Of a DNA stretch of 64,000 nucleotides, positions 26,614 to 39,363 are shown one piece after another. A program made the translations under genes and the position numbers. Position 1 is the first letter of the stretch. Each line of letters begins with the position of its first letter. The notes under the pieces are model-generated. The model did not search any database. It was given only the letters and a program-made list of their open reading frames with translations, and was not told the origin of the DNA. Location: contig NZ_CP047211.1 in NCBI RefSeq assembly GCF_030408795.1, positions 434,001 through 498,000 of the forward strand, given 5' to 3'. This stretch comes from Corynebacterium hansenii. Lineage in GTDB: Bacteria; Actinomycetota; Actinomycetes; Mycobacteriales; Mycobacteriaceae.

Positions 26614-26681
26614 CAAATGCGCCAGTTACATGCAGATGCGCCAGTTGCAACGGGTGCATCTGCATGTAACTGGCGCATCTG
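26614..26681. repeat. Palindrome family 1, copy B
   Basis: Arms 26614-26642 and 26653-26681 repeat the 29-bp inverted repeat of 25492-25559 with two mismatches between the arms. The loop AGTTGCAACG is identical in both copies. Confidence 0.85.
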
Positions 26682-26791
26682 GAGGGGTGGGGCGCCGGGG
26701 CGTGGAAGGAGGGGTGGGGCGCCGGGGCGGGAGGGGGCGCCGGAGCCGAGGGGAGGGGATGGAGGGCGCGGGGTGTGGCGCGCGGTGCGGC

Positions 26792-29401
<2,610 letters not shown>

Positions 29402-29579
29402 GGCGGCCTTCGGGGTCGGGGAGGGCGAGCCCCCATTGTCCTCCGGTCGGGGGTGGGCGGGCAACGGTCGGTGCGGGCCGCTGATGTGGGCGGGGGCGGG
29501 GGGTGGCACAATGTCGGGATACGGAAATCGGCCCCTTGACCGGGAGGTCGGCACCCGACGATCAGGAGATGCATCTGAC

Positions 29580-30923
29580 ATGGCCCGTCTCTTCGGCACC
29601 GACGGTGTCCGCGGACTCGCGAACAAGACCCTCACCGCGCCTTTGGCGATGAAGCTGGGGGCCGCGGCCGCCACCGTCCTGACCCGGGGGTCGAACCCTG
29701 CCAAGCGCCGCCCGACGGCGATCATCGGCCGCGATCCGCGCGTGTCGGGCGAGATGCTCGCCGCCGCGATGGCCGCGGGTATGGCGTCGAAGGGCGTCGA
29801 CGTGCTGCGCGTCGGGGTGCTGCCGACTCCGGCGGTGGCGTACCTGACGGACGATTACGGCGCCGACATGGGCGTGATGATCTCCGCGTCGCACAACCCG
29901 ATGCCCGACAACGGCATCAAGTTCTTCGCCGCCGGCGGCACGAAGCTCGACGACGCCGTGGAGAAGGAGATCGAGCGGGCGCTGCTGGACCTGGAGGAGG
30001 GCGGCCCGACGGGCACCGGCGTCGGCCGGGTCATCGAGGAGGCCCCGGACGGGCTGGACCGGTACCTGTTCCACCTGGCCAAGGCGGTGCCGGCGAAGCT
30101 CGACGGCATCCGCGTGGTGGTCGACTGCGCCAACGGCGCCGCGTCCGAGGCAGCGCCGCTGGCCTACGCCGCCGCGGGCGCGGATGTGGTGGCCATCCAC
30201 AATTCGCCGAATTCCTACAACATCAACGACGGCTGCGGGTCGACGCACATCGACGTGCTGCAGAAGGCCGTCGTCGAGCATGGCGCGGATCTGGGCCTGG
30301 CCCACGACGGCGACGCCGACCGTTGCCTGGCCGTCGATTCGGAGGGCAACATCGTCGACGGCGACCAGATCATGGCCGTGCTGGCGCTGGCGATGAAGGA
30401 GCAGGGCCTGCTGCACCACAACACGCTGGTGGCGACGGTCATGTCGAACCTGGGCCTGAAGCTGGCGATGCAGGACAACGGCATCGAGCTGCGCACCACG
30501 AAGGTCGGCGACCGGTACGTGCTGGCGGACCTCAACGCGGGCGGGTATTCGCTGGGCGGGGAGCAGTCCGGCCACGTGGTCATCCCGGATTTCGCCACGA
30601 CGGGCGATGGCACGCTGACGGGCCTGTACCTGATGGCGCGGATGGCGACGACCGGCAAGTCCCTGTCGGAGCTGGCCGCGGTGATGAAGGTGCTGCCGCA
30701 GACGCTGATCAACGTGCCGGTGGCGGACAAGGCCGCCATCGCGGATGCCCCGGCGGTCAAGGAGGCCATCGCGCGGGCGGAGGAGGCGCTGGGCGACACC
30801 GGCCGGGTGCTGCTGCGCCCGTCGGGCACCGAGGAACTGTTCCGCGTGATGGTGGAGGCCCCCGACGCCGAAACCGCCCGCCGCATCGCGGGCGAGCTGT
30901 CCGCGGTGGTCGCGGCGGTGTAG
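29580..30923 (+). CDS. glmM: Phosphoglucosamine mutase
   Basis: GlmM converts glucosamine-6-phosphate to glucosamine-1-phosphate for UDP-GlcNAc and peptidoglycan synthesis. The 447-residue protein begins [18 protein letters not shown], carries the phosphoserine loop [16 protein letters not shown] (Ser about 102), the metal-binding DGDADR loop and the C-terminal phosphate-binding [17 protein letters not shown] lies 11 nt before ATG 29580. It works in the same pathway as glmS 3.7 kb downstream. A motif-based terminator follows. Confidence 0.96.
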   Translation: MARLFGTDGVRGLANKTLTAPLAMKLGAAAATVLTRGSNPAKRRPTAIIGRDPRVSGEMLAAAMAAGMASKGVDVLRVGVLPTPAVAYLTDDYGADMGVMISASHNPMPDNGIKFFAAGGTKLDDAVEKEIERALLDLEEGGPTGTGVGRVIEEAPDGLDRYLFHLAKAVPAKLDGIRVVVDCANGAASEAAPLAYAAAGADVVAIHNSPNSYNINDGCGSTHIDVLQKAVVEHGADLGLAHDGDADRCLAVDSEGNIVDGDQIMAVLALAMKEQGLLHHNTLVATVMSNLGLKLAMQDNGIELRTTKVGDRYVLADLNAGGYSLGGEQSGHVVIPDFATTGDGTLTGLYLMARMATTGKSLSELAAVMKVLPQTLINVPVADKAAIADAPAVKEAIARAEEALGDTGRVLLRPSGTEELFRVMVEAPDAETARRIAGELSAVVAAV

Positions 30924-30968
30924 CTTCCGCGGCCGCGCCCCGGAATCCGGGTTCGCGGGCTGCTTTTC

Positions 30969-31014
30969 GCTTGACGACGTCCCATGTGCGCGTGGGGCGT
31001 CGTCAAGCTTTTTT
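30969..31014 (+). terminator. Terminator of glmM built from two copies of the dispersed 11-bp word
   Basis: Arms 30969-30983 and 30994-31008 pair over 15 bp with one G-T wobble and are followed by six Ts. Each arm is a copy of GCTTGACGACG in opposite orientation, so here the dispersed word serves as terminator stem. Confidence 0.9.
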
Positions 31015-31079
31015 CATGCTCTTTTCCGTGGGCGCGGTGGGGGCGGCCACCCCCGGACCGGGGCGGCGGGGAATCGGAT

Positions 31080-31105
31080 GGAACCGATGGGGGCCGGGGC
31101 GCGTC
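31080..31105 (+). promoter_or_regulatory. ECF-type promoter element GGAAC-N17-CGTC, second copy
   Basis: GGAAC (31080-31084) and CGTC (31102-31105) with 17 bp between, followed by TAAAC. The surrounding about 33 bp nearly repeat 23080-23105. It lies about 145 bp upstream of the 31251 gene. It shares the 327-bp gap 30924-31250 with the glmM terminator and a 15-bp repeat. Confidence 0.55.
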
Positions 31106-31152
31106 TAAACGGGGTGCCAGGCGGATGATGCGGATGGCGCGTGCCGCGTGGG

Positions 31153-31197
31153 GGAATCGAACGCAAGGGAATCGAACGCAGCGGAATCGAGCGAAGG
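31153..31197. repeat. 15-bp tandem repeat, three copies
   Basis: GGAATCGAACGCAAG and two variants run head to tail between the ECF-type promoter and the start of the 31251 gene, thus in its likely 5' untranslated region. Confidence 0.8.
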
Positions 31198-31250
31198 GAA
31201 AACAGGAGTGGGGGACGTGAGAGTGGGCGCAGCGGAGATGGGGGAGCGTC

Positions 31251-31580
31251 GTGGTTGAGTTCGGCGATGGCATGCGGATGTCGGACGATCGGGTGGTGCG
31301 CGTCGCGTCGGAGGTGACGGGGCGGGCCGGCGACGGCGATGGCCGGTGGGTCGCGGTGCCGGGGTTCCGGCCGTTCGCGGCGGGCCTGGCCTTCTTCGAT
31401 CGCGGCGCGCGGTTGGAGGCCGCGGTGGAGGCGATGCGCGGGCGCGGGCGCCGGGCGCACGGCGAGTTGGCGGAGTACGCGCCGGCGGTGGCCGCGCAGT
31501 TTGCGGCGCTGGAGGACGCCGATTCGGCGTCGCGCGACGCCGTGGGCCGGATCGATGTGAGCGGAGGGGATTCTGCGTGA
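31251..31580 (+). CDS. Small helical protein (position of Rv3440c)
   Basis: A 109-residue protein, mostly Ala/Arg/Glu/Asp-rich helices (LEAAVEAMRGRGRRAHGEL), without signal peptide, membrane segment or W-x-G motif. It sits where M. tuberculosis has Rv3440c, between glmM and glmS; homology is inferred from position and size. GTG 31251 follows GGGGGAG. Its stop overlaps the GTG of the next gene (GTGA), so the two are translationally coupled. The shared GGAAC-N17-CGTC element with the WXG100 genes hints at co-regulation with the ESX system. Function unknown. Confidence 0.65.
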   Translation: MVEFGDGMRMSDDRVVRVASEVTGRAGDGDGRWVAVPGFRPFAAGLAFFDRGARLEAAVEAMRGRGRRAHGELAEYAPAVAAQFAALEDADSASRDAVGRIDVSGGDSA

Positions 31581-33163
31581 ACGGGGGATTCATCAGTTCG
31601 GGCGCGGCGGGGCTCGGTCCGGTGCTCGGCGCGGCGGATGCGTGCGCCGTGCCGTACGGGGCGCCGCCGCTGGCACCGGTCGCGGTGCCGGAGGTGACCG
31701 CGGCCGCGGCGGCCGTCGACGGGTTCGATTCCGGGGCGTTCGGGGCGGTGGCCGATGGCGTGAACGTGGGCTGCGCCGATGCCGCGGGCAACGGTGCCGT
31801 GGACTTCGCCGGTTTGGGCGGTGCGGCGGCCGATGCCATGGCCGGTGCGGTGGGCGGCGCCGATGCGGCGTGCCTGGGGCAGTGGACATCGGCGGCGGGC
31901 GCCGGGTTCGGCATGAGGTGCGCCGGCGATGCCGCGGCGACCGTGGCCGCGGCGGCGGATGCGTCGATGACGGGCGCGATCGGTGCGGCCGGCGGCGTGA
32001 TCGCGGCGTGCGAGGGCGCTTCGGCGTTGCCCGGGGCCGGTCCCGGGGCGGCGCAGGTGGCGAGCCAGGTTTCGGCGTCGCTGGTCGACTGCGTCCACGG
32101 CATCATCGGGGCGCGGGACGTGTGCGTCGGCGAGCTGCTCGACTGCGCCATCGCGGACGTGGAGGCGTGCGTGGCGGAGTCCGATGCCGCGCCGGTTCCG
32201 GAGTGCCCCGAGGTCGTCGCCGACTGTGAACCGGTTGCGTCGCCGGTGCCGTTCGCGCCCGAATCTCCGGCGCCCGTGCCCGGGCCTTCGGTGCCTCCCG
32301 CGGGAATGACGCCCGTGTCCGACGGGGCGACGGGTTCGGCCGGCTCCGGTGGTGGTGCGGGGGTCGGCTCCGGCGGCGGTACGGCCGGCGGTGGCGGTGG
32401 TGGTTCGGCGGGTGGTTCCGCGGGCGGTGCTGCGGCGGGGCAGCCGATCGCGAACGTGGTCGGCGGAGTGGTCGGATCGATCGCGGCGCAGGTCACGGGT
32501 GCCCTGGTCGGTGGCATCGAGGCTGCAGTCAACGGCGGCGGAATGTTGGATCTGTGCATGCCGCCGCAGACGGGCGACTGCGTTCCCGCGCCCGCTCCGA
32601 CCGAATGCGCGGAGCCCGCGCCTGCTCCAGTGGAATGCGCGGAGCCCGCGCCCGCACCCGCCGAATGCGCGGAACCCGCGCCTGCTCCGGTTGAATGCGA
32701 GGAGCCCGCGCCTGCTCCGGTTGCATGCGAGGAGCCGGAACCTCTGCCCGAACCCGAGCCCGCACCTGCACCTGCTCCGGAGCCGGAACCCGAGCCCGAG
32801 CCAGAGCCGGAGCCCTGGGAGCCGCCTCCTCCCGCAGGGAAGCTGGAGCACATGAATCTGGGTGACGGCGGGGTCAACAGCGCAGGTGGCGCGGGTGCGC
32901 CGGTCGACGCTGCGGGCGGGAACGACGGCGGTGCCGTTTCGACGGCGCCCGCTCCCGGAACCGAACCGGCGCCGAAGCCTGCGCCCGAACCGGCCCCGGA
33001 ACCCGCCACACCGCCGGCACCGGAGGCCGCTGCCCCTGCCACGGATGAACCGGCGGCGGACTCCGCTTCTGGACTGGGCTCCGAACCGGGCTCTGAATCG
33101 GGAGCTGAACCGCGCGCCGGATCCGGAGCGGTGCATGCGCCGTCGGCGGGCGAGTGGTCATGA
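31577..33163 (+). CDS. Ala/Pro/Cys-rich low-complexity protein (position of Rv3439c)
   Basis: A 528-residue protein with no recognised domain. The first about 220 residues are Ala/Gly-rich with more than ten spaced Cys; a Gly/Ser stretch follows, then a hydrophobic-amphipathic segment (about 288-315, IANVVGGVVGSIAAQV). Residues about 335-405 are a repeat of the type ECAEPAPAP, five units with a Cys in each, passing into Glu-Pro dipeptides; the tail is Pro/Ala-rich. It corresponds by place and composition to the alanine/proline-rich Rv3439c. No N-terminal signal peptide is visible. A surface or secreted role is a guess. Confidence 0.7.
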   Translation: MNGGFISSGAAGLGPVLGAADACAVPYGAPPLAPVAVPEVTAAAAAVDGFDSGAFGAVADGVNVGCADAAGNGAVDFAGLGGAAADAMAGAVGGADAACLGQWTSAAGAGFGMRCAGDAAATVAAAADASMTGAIGAAGGVIAACEGASALPGAGPGAAQVASQVSASLVDCVHGIIGARDVCVGELLDCAIADVEACVAESDAAPVPECPEVVADCEPVASPVPFAPESPAPVPGPSVPPAGMTPVSDGATGSAGSGGGAGVGSGGGTAGGGGGGSAGGSAGGAAAGQPIANVVGGVVGSIAAQVTGALVGGIEAAVNGGGMLDLCMPPQTGDCVPAPAPTECAEPAPAPVECAEPAPAPAECAEPAPAPVECEEPAPAPVACEEPEPLPEPEPAPAPAPEPEPEPEPEPEPWEPPPPAGKLEHMNLGDGGVNSAGGAGAPVDAAGGNDGGAVSTAPAPGTEPAPKPAPEPAPEPATPPAPEAAAPATDEPAADSASGLGSEPGSESGAEPRAGSGAVHAPSAGEWS

Positions 33164-33546
33164 TGGACCCGCTCGCGGGCATGGACCCGCTGCAGCGAGC
33201 ACGTTACGACGCTGCGGTCCAGCGCTACCACGACACCGTCGCCGCGCACCGCGCGAGGCTCGAATCGGAACTGCGCAAAGCGAAGGACGCCATCGCCGAA
33301 CTCAACCGCCGGCACGACCCGAAACGGCGGGCCGCGAACACCGGCGAGAGTGCGGGAGCCAATGGCGCCATTGCCGGGGATGCCATGGCCGAGGGTGCCT
33401 TTGCCGTGGACGTGGCCTCAGAGAACACCGCTGCAGGGAACACCATGGCGAGGGACACCGTAGCCGGGGAACGCGACCGGCGGACCCGCGACGGGAGTCG
33501 AATCGCCGGTGGCCCGGTGCGGTCGATCCTGAACAAGGGCGGCTGA
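33160..33546 (+). CDS. Small protein with helical N-terminus and variable tail
   Basis: A 128-residue protein. Residues 5-50 form a charged helix likely to be a coiled coil (ARYDAAVQRYHDTVAAHRAR, then ESELRKAKDAIAELNRR). The rest is Ala/Gly/Thr-rich with repeated Asn-Thr and Ala-Gly steps, ending in a basic tail (GGPVRSILNKGG). ATG 33160 overlaps the preceding stop (ATGA); GTG 33154 and ATG 33163 are alternatives. It completes the three-gene unit after glmM. Function unknown. Confidence 0.6.
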   Translation: MMDPLAGMDPLQRARYDAAVQRYHDTVAAHRARLESELRKAKDAIAELNRRHDPKRRAANTGESAGANGAIAGDAMAEGAFAVDVASENTAAGNTMARDTVAGERDRRTRDGSRIAGGPVRSILNKGG

Positions 33547-33604
33547 CCGGGATCGGGTGGGCGTCGCAAAGCAAAAGGCACGGGATCAACCGGAGCGGAG
33601 CAGG

Positions 33605-33643
33605 CGAAAAACAAGAACCGCCGCCCGGGAGGCCGGGCGGCGG
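33605..33643 (-). terminator. Minus-strand terminator of the hydrolase-fold gene
   Basis: Arms 33618-33628 and 33633-33643 pair perfectly over 11 GC-rich bp. On the minus strand the hairpin is followed by TTCTTGTTTTTCG, so it ends transcripts from the 33676-34566 gene. Confidence 0.8.
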
Positions 33644-33675
33644 GAAAAGTGGAATCCGAAAACGGAATCCGAAAA

Positions 33676-34566
33676 CTAGGAGCGCGGCTGGCCGGGCAGC
33701 GGCATGTACTCGGTCTCCGGCAGCTGATCGCGCAGCCACTCCAAGCTGCGGTTGGTGATGCCCTTGATCTTCGTGTCCGGCTCCGCGAAGGCGGCATACT
33801 TCTTGTCGTCGCCCACGGTCGCGAGAATGAAGCCCGTCAGCGCCGAACGGGTGATCTCCTGCTGCTTCACGTTCGACTTGGAGAAGCCCAGCAGACGCTC
33901 GCCGAGCGACGTCTCGGAGAAATCCTCCTGCTCCGCGCGATCGACCTCGCGGAAGATGACGTCATCCGCCCAATTCACCGCCAGCCGCTTCGGGTTGCCG
34001 CGGTCGAGCCACTGATTCTCGCCGGGGCCGAGCACCAGGCCCGGGCACCGCACGTTCGTCGCGGCGGCCTCGGCCGACGGCGACGTATCCGCCGGGAACA
34101 CGCAGGACACTGACCTGATGTTGTCGCGGCCCGCCGCGGCCAGCACCGCCGCGCCCGCGCCCATGCCGTGACCGGCCAACCCCAGCTTCGCCGGGGACAC
34201 CGTCACCTCGCCCTCGCCCAACCGGACGCCGCCGAGGATCTGCAGGGCCGACTCCAGATCGTTGGCCAGCCCGCGGTGATCGGCCACGAAACCGATCTCG
34301 GTGTTCGGGGCGGCCACCGCGATTCCCCACGACGCCAGATGGCGCAGCGTCGCGTGGTAATGCTCCACCGGCGCGCGCCAGTCATGGCCGAACGCGATGC
34401 CGGGAACGCCCTTGCCCTTCGCCGGCGTGTAGACGACGCCGGGCAACCCGACGTAGGACAGATCGCCGACGAGGACGCGGTGCGGGCCGCGCTTCGACAG
34501 ATTGGAGACGAGGGTCTTCAGATTCTCAGCCACGAAAACCAGCATATCGGCAATGCCGAAACCCAT
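33676..34566 (-). CDS. Alpha/beta-hydrolase-fold protein lacking the nucleophile (Rv3438-like)
   Basis: A 296-residue cytosolic protein of the dienelactone-hydrolase-like alpha/beta fold, in the position of Rv3438. Fold landmarks are GLPGVVYTPAKGKGVPGIAF, the HxxxxxHLASWGIAVAAP segment and the elbow LGLAGHGMGAGAAVLAA. The elbow reads G-H-G-M-G, so the catalytic serine of G-x-S-x-G is a glycine here and a normal hydrolase mechanism is unlikely. ATG 34566 is used; ATG 34545 is equally possible. It is divergent from glmS, with 84 bp between, and its role is unknown. Confidence 0.78.
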   Translation of the reverse strand: MGFGIADMLVFVAENLKTLVSNLSKRGPHRVLVGDLSYVGLPGVVYTPAKGKGVPGIAFGHDWRAPVEHYHATLRHLASWGIAVAAPNTEIGFVADHRGLANDLESALQILGGVRLGEGEVTVSPAKLGLAGHGMGAGAAVLAAAGRDNIRSVSCVFPADTSPSAEAAATNVRCPGLVLGPGENQWLDRGNPKRLAVNWADDVIFREVDRAEQEDFSETSLGERLLGFSKSNVKQQEITRSALTGFILATVGDDKKYAAFAEPDTKIKGITNRSLEWLRDQLPETEYMPLPGQPRS

Positions 34567-34637
34567 GTGTGCCAGCGACGGAAACGCGAGCGCGAATTTC
34601 CCCTTTTCTCGATGCGGGCAACGCGGCCCCGCCCGGT

Positions 34638-34643
34638 TATCCT
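34638..34643 (+). promoter_or_regulatory. -10 box of glmS, leaderless arrangement
   Basis: TATCCT lies 7 nt before the glmS ATG and no Shine-Dalgarno sequence is present, so the transcript probably starts at the start codon itself. Confidence 0.5.
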
Positions 34644-34650
34644 GTACGGC

Positions 34651-36525
<1,875 letters not shown>

Positions 36526-36544
36526 TTCACCTGCGGCCTTGCGG

Positions 36545-36592
36545 GGGCCGGGTCGCGGATCGCTTTACGACGGTCCGTGTCCCGGCCCTTCG
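36545..36592. terminator. Hairpin between glmS and the convergent acyltransferase gene
   Basis: Outer arms GGGCCGGG (36545-36552) and CCCGGCCC (36581-36588) enclose a second CGGATCG/CGGTCCG stem; the loop is a copy of the dispersed word (GCTTTACGACG, 36562-36572). The right side is followed by TTCGCCGTTT, a weak T tract. Confidence 0.65.
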
Positions 36593-36615
36593 CCGTTTCG
36601 CGTCGTATGCGCCGT

Positions 36616-38724
36616 TTACGCCGTGCCGCCGGTGACGGTGGCGTCGGTGGCGGCGGCCGGGCCGGTTCCTGCGCCGCCGGTGCCCGTGCCGGCTGAATCC
36701 GAGCCGCCCGAGCCCGAGGCCGGTCCGGTGAGCGAGGTGGAGATGTCCCGGTCCTTGGTCGAGACGATCCGCGACTTCGGCGCCGAGCCGGTTTCCGGGA
36801 ACGCCTGGGCCAGGGCGTCGGCGAACCGGGCGGAGCGTTCGGCGTTGCCGGTGGCGTTGTAGTGCACCAGGTCGCCTTCGAGGAACCACTCCGGCCGGGC
36901 GTCGGCGGCCCAGTCGTAGATGTGCAGGTTCGGGTTCTTCTTCTGCGCCTCGCGCAGGGCCCGGTTGAACGGGTCCATGTTGGCGACGTCCCACGGCCCG
37001 AAGTCGCGGCCGGTGGCGGCGGTCGCCCAGAGGATCCGCTCGCCTTCGAGCTGGTCGAGCATCGCCCGGATGCGGTCGGGGTGGGGGTAGCCGTGGCCGA
37101 CGGCCTCGTTGGCGGCGTCGTTGACGCCGGTGGCGATGACCCAGCAGGTGCCCTCGGGCATGCCCTGCGCCCGCAACTCCGCCACGGAGGCCACGGCGCT
37201 GGGATACTCCTGCCACCCTTCGGCGGTCGCCCGGGCGCCGAAGACGGAGGTGATCACGTCCTCCGCGCCCACTTCGAGGTAGCGCAGCACGGCGTTGTCG
37301 GCGGGGTCGGGCAGCTGGGCCTCGGAGAACATGCCGATCGACGTCGAATCGCCCACGTGGACCACCGTCGTGCACGAGGTGGCGGCGGGGCCCCGCGCGC
37401 CCTTGTCCGCCTCCATCGCGGCGACGGAGTCGGCGTCTACGAGGGGGCGTTCGTCCACGGCCATGGACTGGTCGATCGAGGGCGAAGCGGGCGCGCCGGT
37501 CAGCGAGTGCGGCAGTCCCATCACGGCCACCGCCGCCAGCGTCACCGTGGCGCCGGCGAGGACGGGGCGGGGGAAGCCGGGCCCGGCCACCAGGTCGCGG
37601 CGGGCGCGGCGGTGGGCGGCCAGCCACGCCTTGACCGGCTCGACCACGCCGTTGCGGCGGATGGGGTCCTCCACCAGCGACCACGACACCGCGGCGAGGA
37701 AGAACGACAGCGCAATGATGATCGCCCCGCGCCACAGCTCGCCGCCCCCGGCGTCGGCCGGCAGGAACACCGTCACGGGCAGGTGCCACAGGTAGATGCC
37801 GTACGAGCGCTCGCCGACCCACCGCATCGGCGCGGTGGCCAAAATGCGTCCCACGAGCGTGCGTCCGTGGAGGATGCCGTGGATGACGGCCATCGTCGCC
37901 AAGCTGAGCACCGCCAGCCCGCCGCCGAAGAGGAAGGGGGAGTGGTCGGGCAGGGTCGCGATGAGCGCGATGATGACGGCGACGCCCGCCAGCGAGGCGA
38001 CTTCGGCGGTGAACCTGCCGGGCATCGCGCGGCCCGTGCGGCGGACCAGGAAGATCGCCAGCGCCGCGCCGAGGAGCAGGCCGCCCGCGCGGGTGTCGGT
38101 GCCCTCGTAGATGCGGGTCGCGTCGACGGCGGCGTCGGCCAGGTGGCGCATCCACGCGAAGCTCGCGGCGGACAGGGCGACGGCGGCGCCGCCGATGATC
38201 CACCGCGCCTTCCGGTGCCTACCGAACAGCGCGAAGAGCAGGGCGAGCACCAGCGGCCAGGCGAGGTAGAACTGCTCCTCGATGGACAGCGACCACATGT
38301 GGTCCAACGGGCCCGGGCCGGCGAATTGGTCGAAGTAGGACTGCTCCTGCGCGATGACCCACCAGTTGTTCACGTAGAGCAGGGCGCTGAGCGCTTCGCC
38401 GGTCCGCTCGCCGACCAGCTCCGGCGTGCTCAGGGCCGTGACCAGCATGACCGCGATGACGGTGACCACCACCGCGGGCACCAGTCTGCGGAAGCGCCGC
38501 AGCCAGAAGGTGAGCAGTCCGAAGGAATCCCGGCGGTACTTCGACTTCAGCAGGTTGGCGGTGATCAGGTAGCCGGACAACGTGAAGAACACCGCCACTC
38601 CCAGCAGCCCGCCCGGCGCCCACGAGGCCCCGAGGTGGTAGAAGATGACCGCCATCACGGCGATGGTCCGCAGCCCGTCGAGCGCCGGGATGTACGTGGT
38701 GCGGGAATCTACGGGTTTGGGCAT
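36616..38724 (-). CDS. OatA-type membrane acyltransferase with SGNH domain, paralogue 1
   Basis: A 702-residue envelope enzyme. Residues about 1-390 are the acyltransferase-3 domain with ten or so helices (start TYIPALDGLRTIAVMAVIFY, GVAVFFTLSGYLIT, WSLSIEEQFYLAWP, SYGIYLWHLPV). After a linker the C-terminal SGNH-hydrolase-like domain has HVGDSTSIGM (about 458), ATGVNDAAN and GDLVHYN. Such proteins transfer acetyl or other acyl groups to cell-wall polymers, glycolipids or exported glycans; the acceptor is unknown. ATG 38724 starts just before the conserved domain. A second paralogue lies 640 bp upstream on the same strand. The tail is Gly/Ser/Thr/Ala-rich. Confidence 0.9.
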   Translation of the reverse strand: MPKPVDSRTTYIPALDGLRTIAVMAVIFYHLGASWAPGGLLGVAVFFTLSGYLITANLLKSKYRRDSFGLLTFWLRRFRRLVPAVVVTVIAVMLVTALSTPELVGERTGEALSALLYVNNWWVIAQEQSYFDQFAGPGPLDHMWSLSIEEQFYLAWPLVLALLFALFGRHRKARWIIGGAAVALSAASFAWMRHLADAAVDATRIYEGTDTRAGGLLLGAALAIFLVRRTGRAMPGRFTAEVASLAGVAVIIALIATLPDHSPFLFGGGLAVLSLATMAVIHGILHGRTLVGRILATAPMRWVGERSYGIYLWHLPVTVFLPADAGGGELWRGAIIIALSFFLAAVSWSLVEDPIRRNGVVEPVKAWLAAHRRARRDLVAGPGFPRPVLAGATVTLAAVAVMGLPHSLTGAPASPSIDQSMAVDERPLVDADSVAAMEADKGARGPAATSCTTVVHVGDSTSIGMFSEAQLPDPADNAVLRYLEVGAEDVITSVFGARATAEGWQEYPSAVASVAELRAQGMPEGTCWVIATGVNDAANEAVGHGYPHPDRIRAMLDQLEGERILWATAATGRDFGPWDVANMDPFNRALREAQKKNPNLHIYDWAADARPEWFLEGDLVHYNATGNAERSARFADALAQAFPETGSAPKSRIVSTKDRDISTSLTGPASGSGGSDSAGTGTGGAGTGPAAATDATVTGGTA

Positions 38725-39363
38725 GGCGGAGCTTTCGGGGGTATTCGGGGCTGGCTGCGAGGGGGCACGGGGCGTGCCGGGGTGAGGGCGGGCGTCCATG
38801 CGGAGTCGCGCCCGGGCGAGGCCGGACGCGCACATGGAGTCGCGCCGGGATAATAGTGTTCTCCTCGGCCTATCGGGGCCAGCCGCCAGTTACGGGGTGT
38901 TTGCTCCGCCGCCGTCTCCCGGGCGTCAATTGCCCGCCGGGAGAGGGGTTTTGGCTGCAAAACACCGCCATTTCCCCAAAAGTAGAATCTGAGGAGCTTG
39001 TGAGAATGGGCTCTTTTTACCCCGAGAACGGGGGTGTCCTTCGCTCGCGGGCACGGTCGAGGACGCGGTCGAGGGCGCGGGGGCCCGGCCACTGCACTCT
39101 CCCCGGCCGCCGAGACGTCCTCTGCTAACCCACCCCGAATCGGCCAACCCACCTGTTACAGCGGGTGGGTTTGCGCATTCGGGGTGGGTTAACGAAGGGG
39201 AGGCTGCGCGGGGTGGGTTTGCGCATTCGGGGTGGGTTAACGTTCGGGACCGCTCCGCCGGGTGGGGTCAACGCGCGGGGGGCTCCACTGGGCGGGCGCG
39301 GGGTGGGTTTGCGAGCGGTGTCGGGTTGGCGCGTGTTCGCGGGAGCACCCCGTCACCCGCACC
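38725..39363. other. 639-bp gene-poor gap with palindrome family 2 copies
   Basis: No gene is supported. A TATTAT-like -10 box for the minus strand lies near 38850-38856. The stretch 38930-39030 is A/T-richer than the surroundings and contains a TAGAAT box on the plus strand without a credible gene behind it. Repeats of the CCCACCCCGAAT family occupy 39126-39243, and a decayed half copy lies at about 39298-39314. Confidence 0.6.
39126..39243. repeat. Palindrome family 2: one imperfect inverted repeat plus an extra right arm
   Basis: The left arm 39126-39158 (AACCCACCCCGAAT...AACCCACC) and the right arm 39160-39194 (GGGTGGGTTTGCGCATTCGG, then GGTGGGTT) pair imperfectly. The right arm is repeated at 39208-39243. 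A perfect member of the family lies at 52469-52532. Confidence 0.8.

Noticed and set aside
25492-26681. CRISPR array
   Set aside because: The repeats are palindromes present twice, 1.1 kb apart, with no regular spacers and no cas genes.
31020-31250. Small protein-coding gene between glmM and 31251
   Set aside because: Frames here have no ribosome-binding site and cross the promoter and tandem repeat.
38982-39125. Small gene after TAGAAT near 38982 on the plus strand
   Set aside because: The short frame from ATG 39006 is Arg/Ser-rich, unlike a real protein, and its 3' part runs into the repeat.
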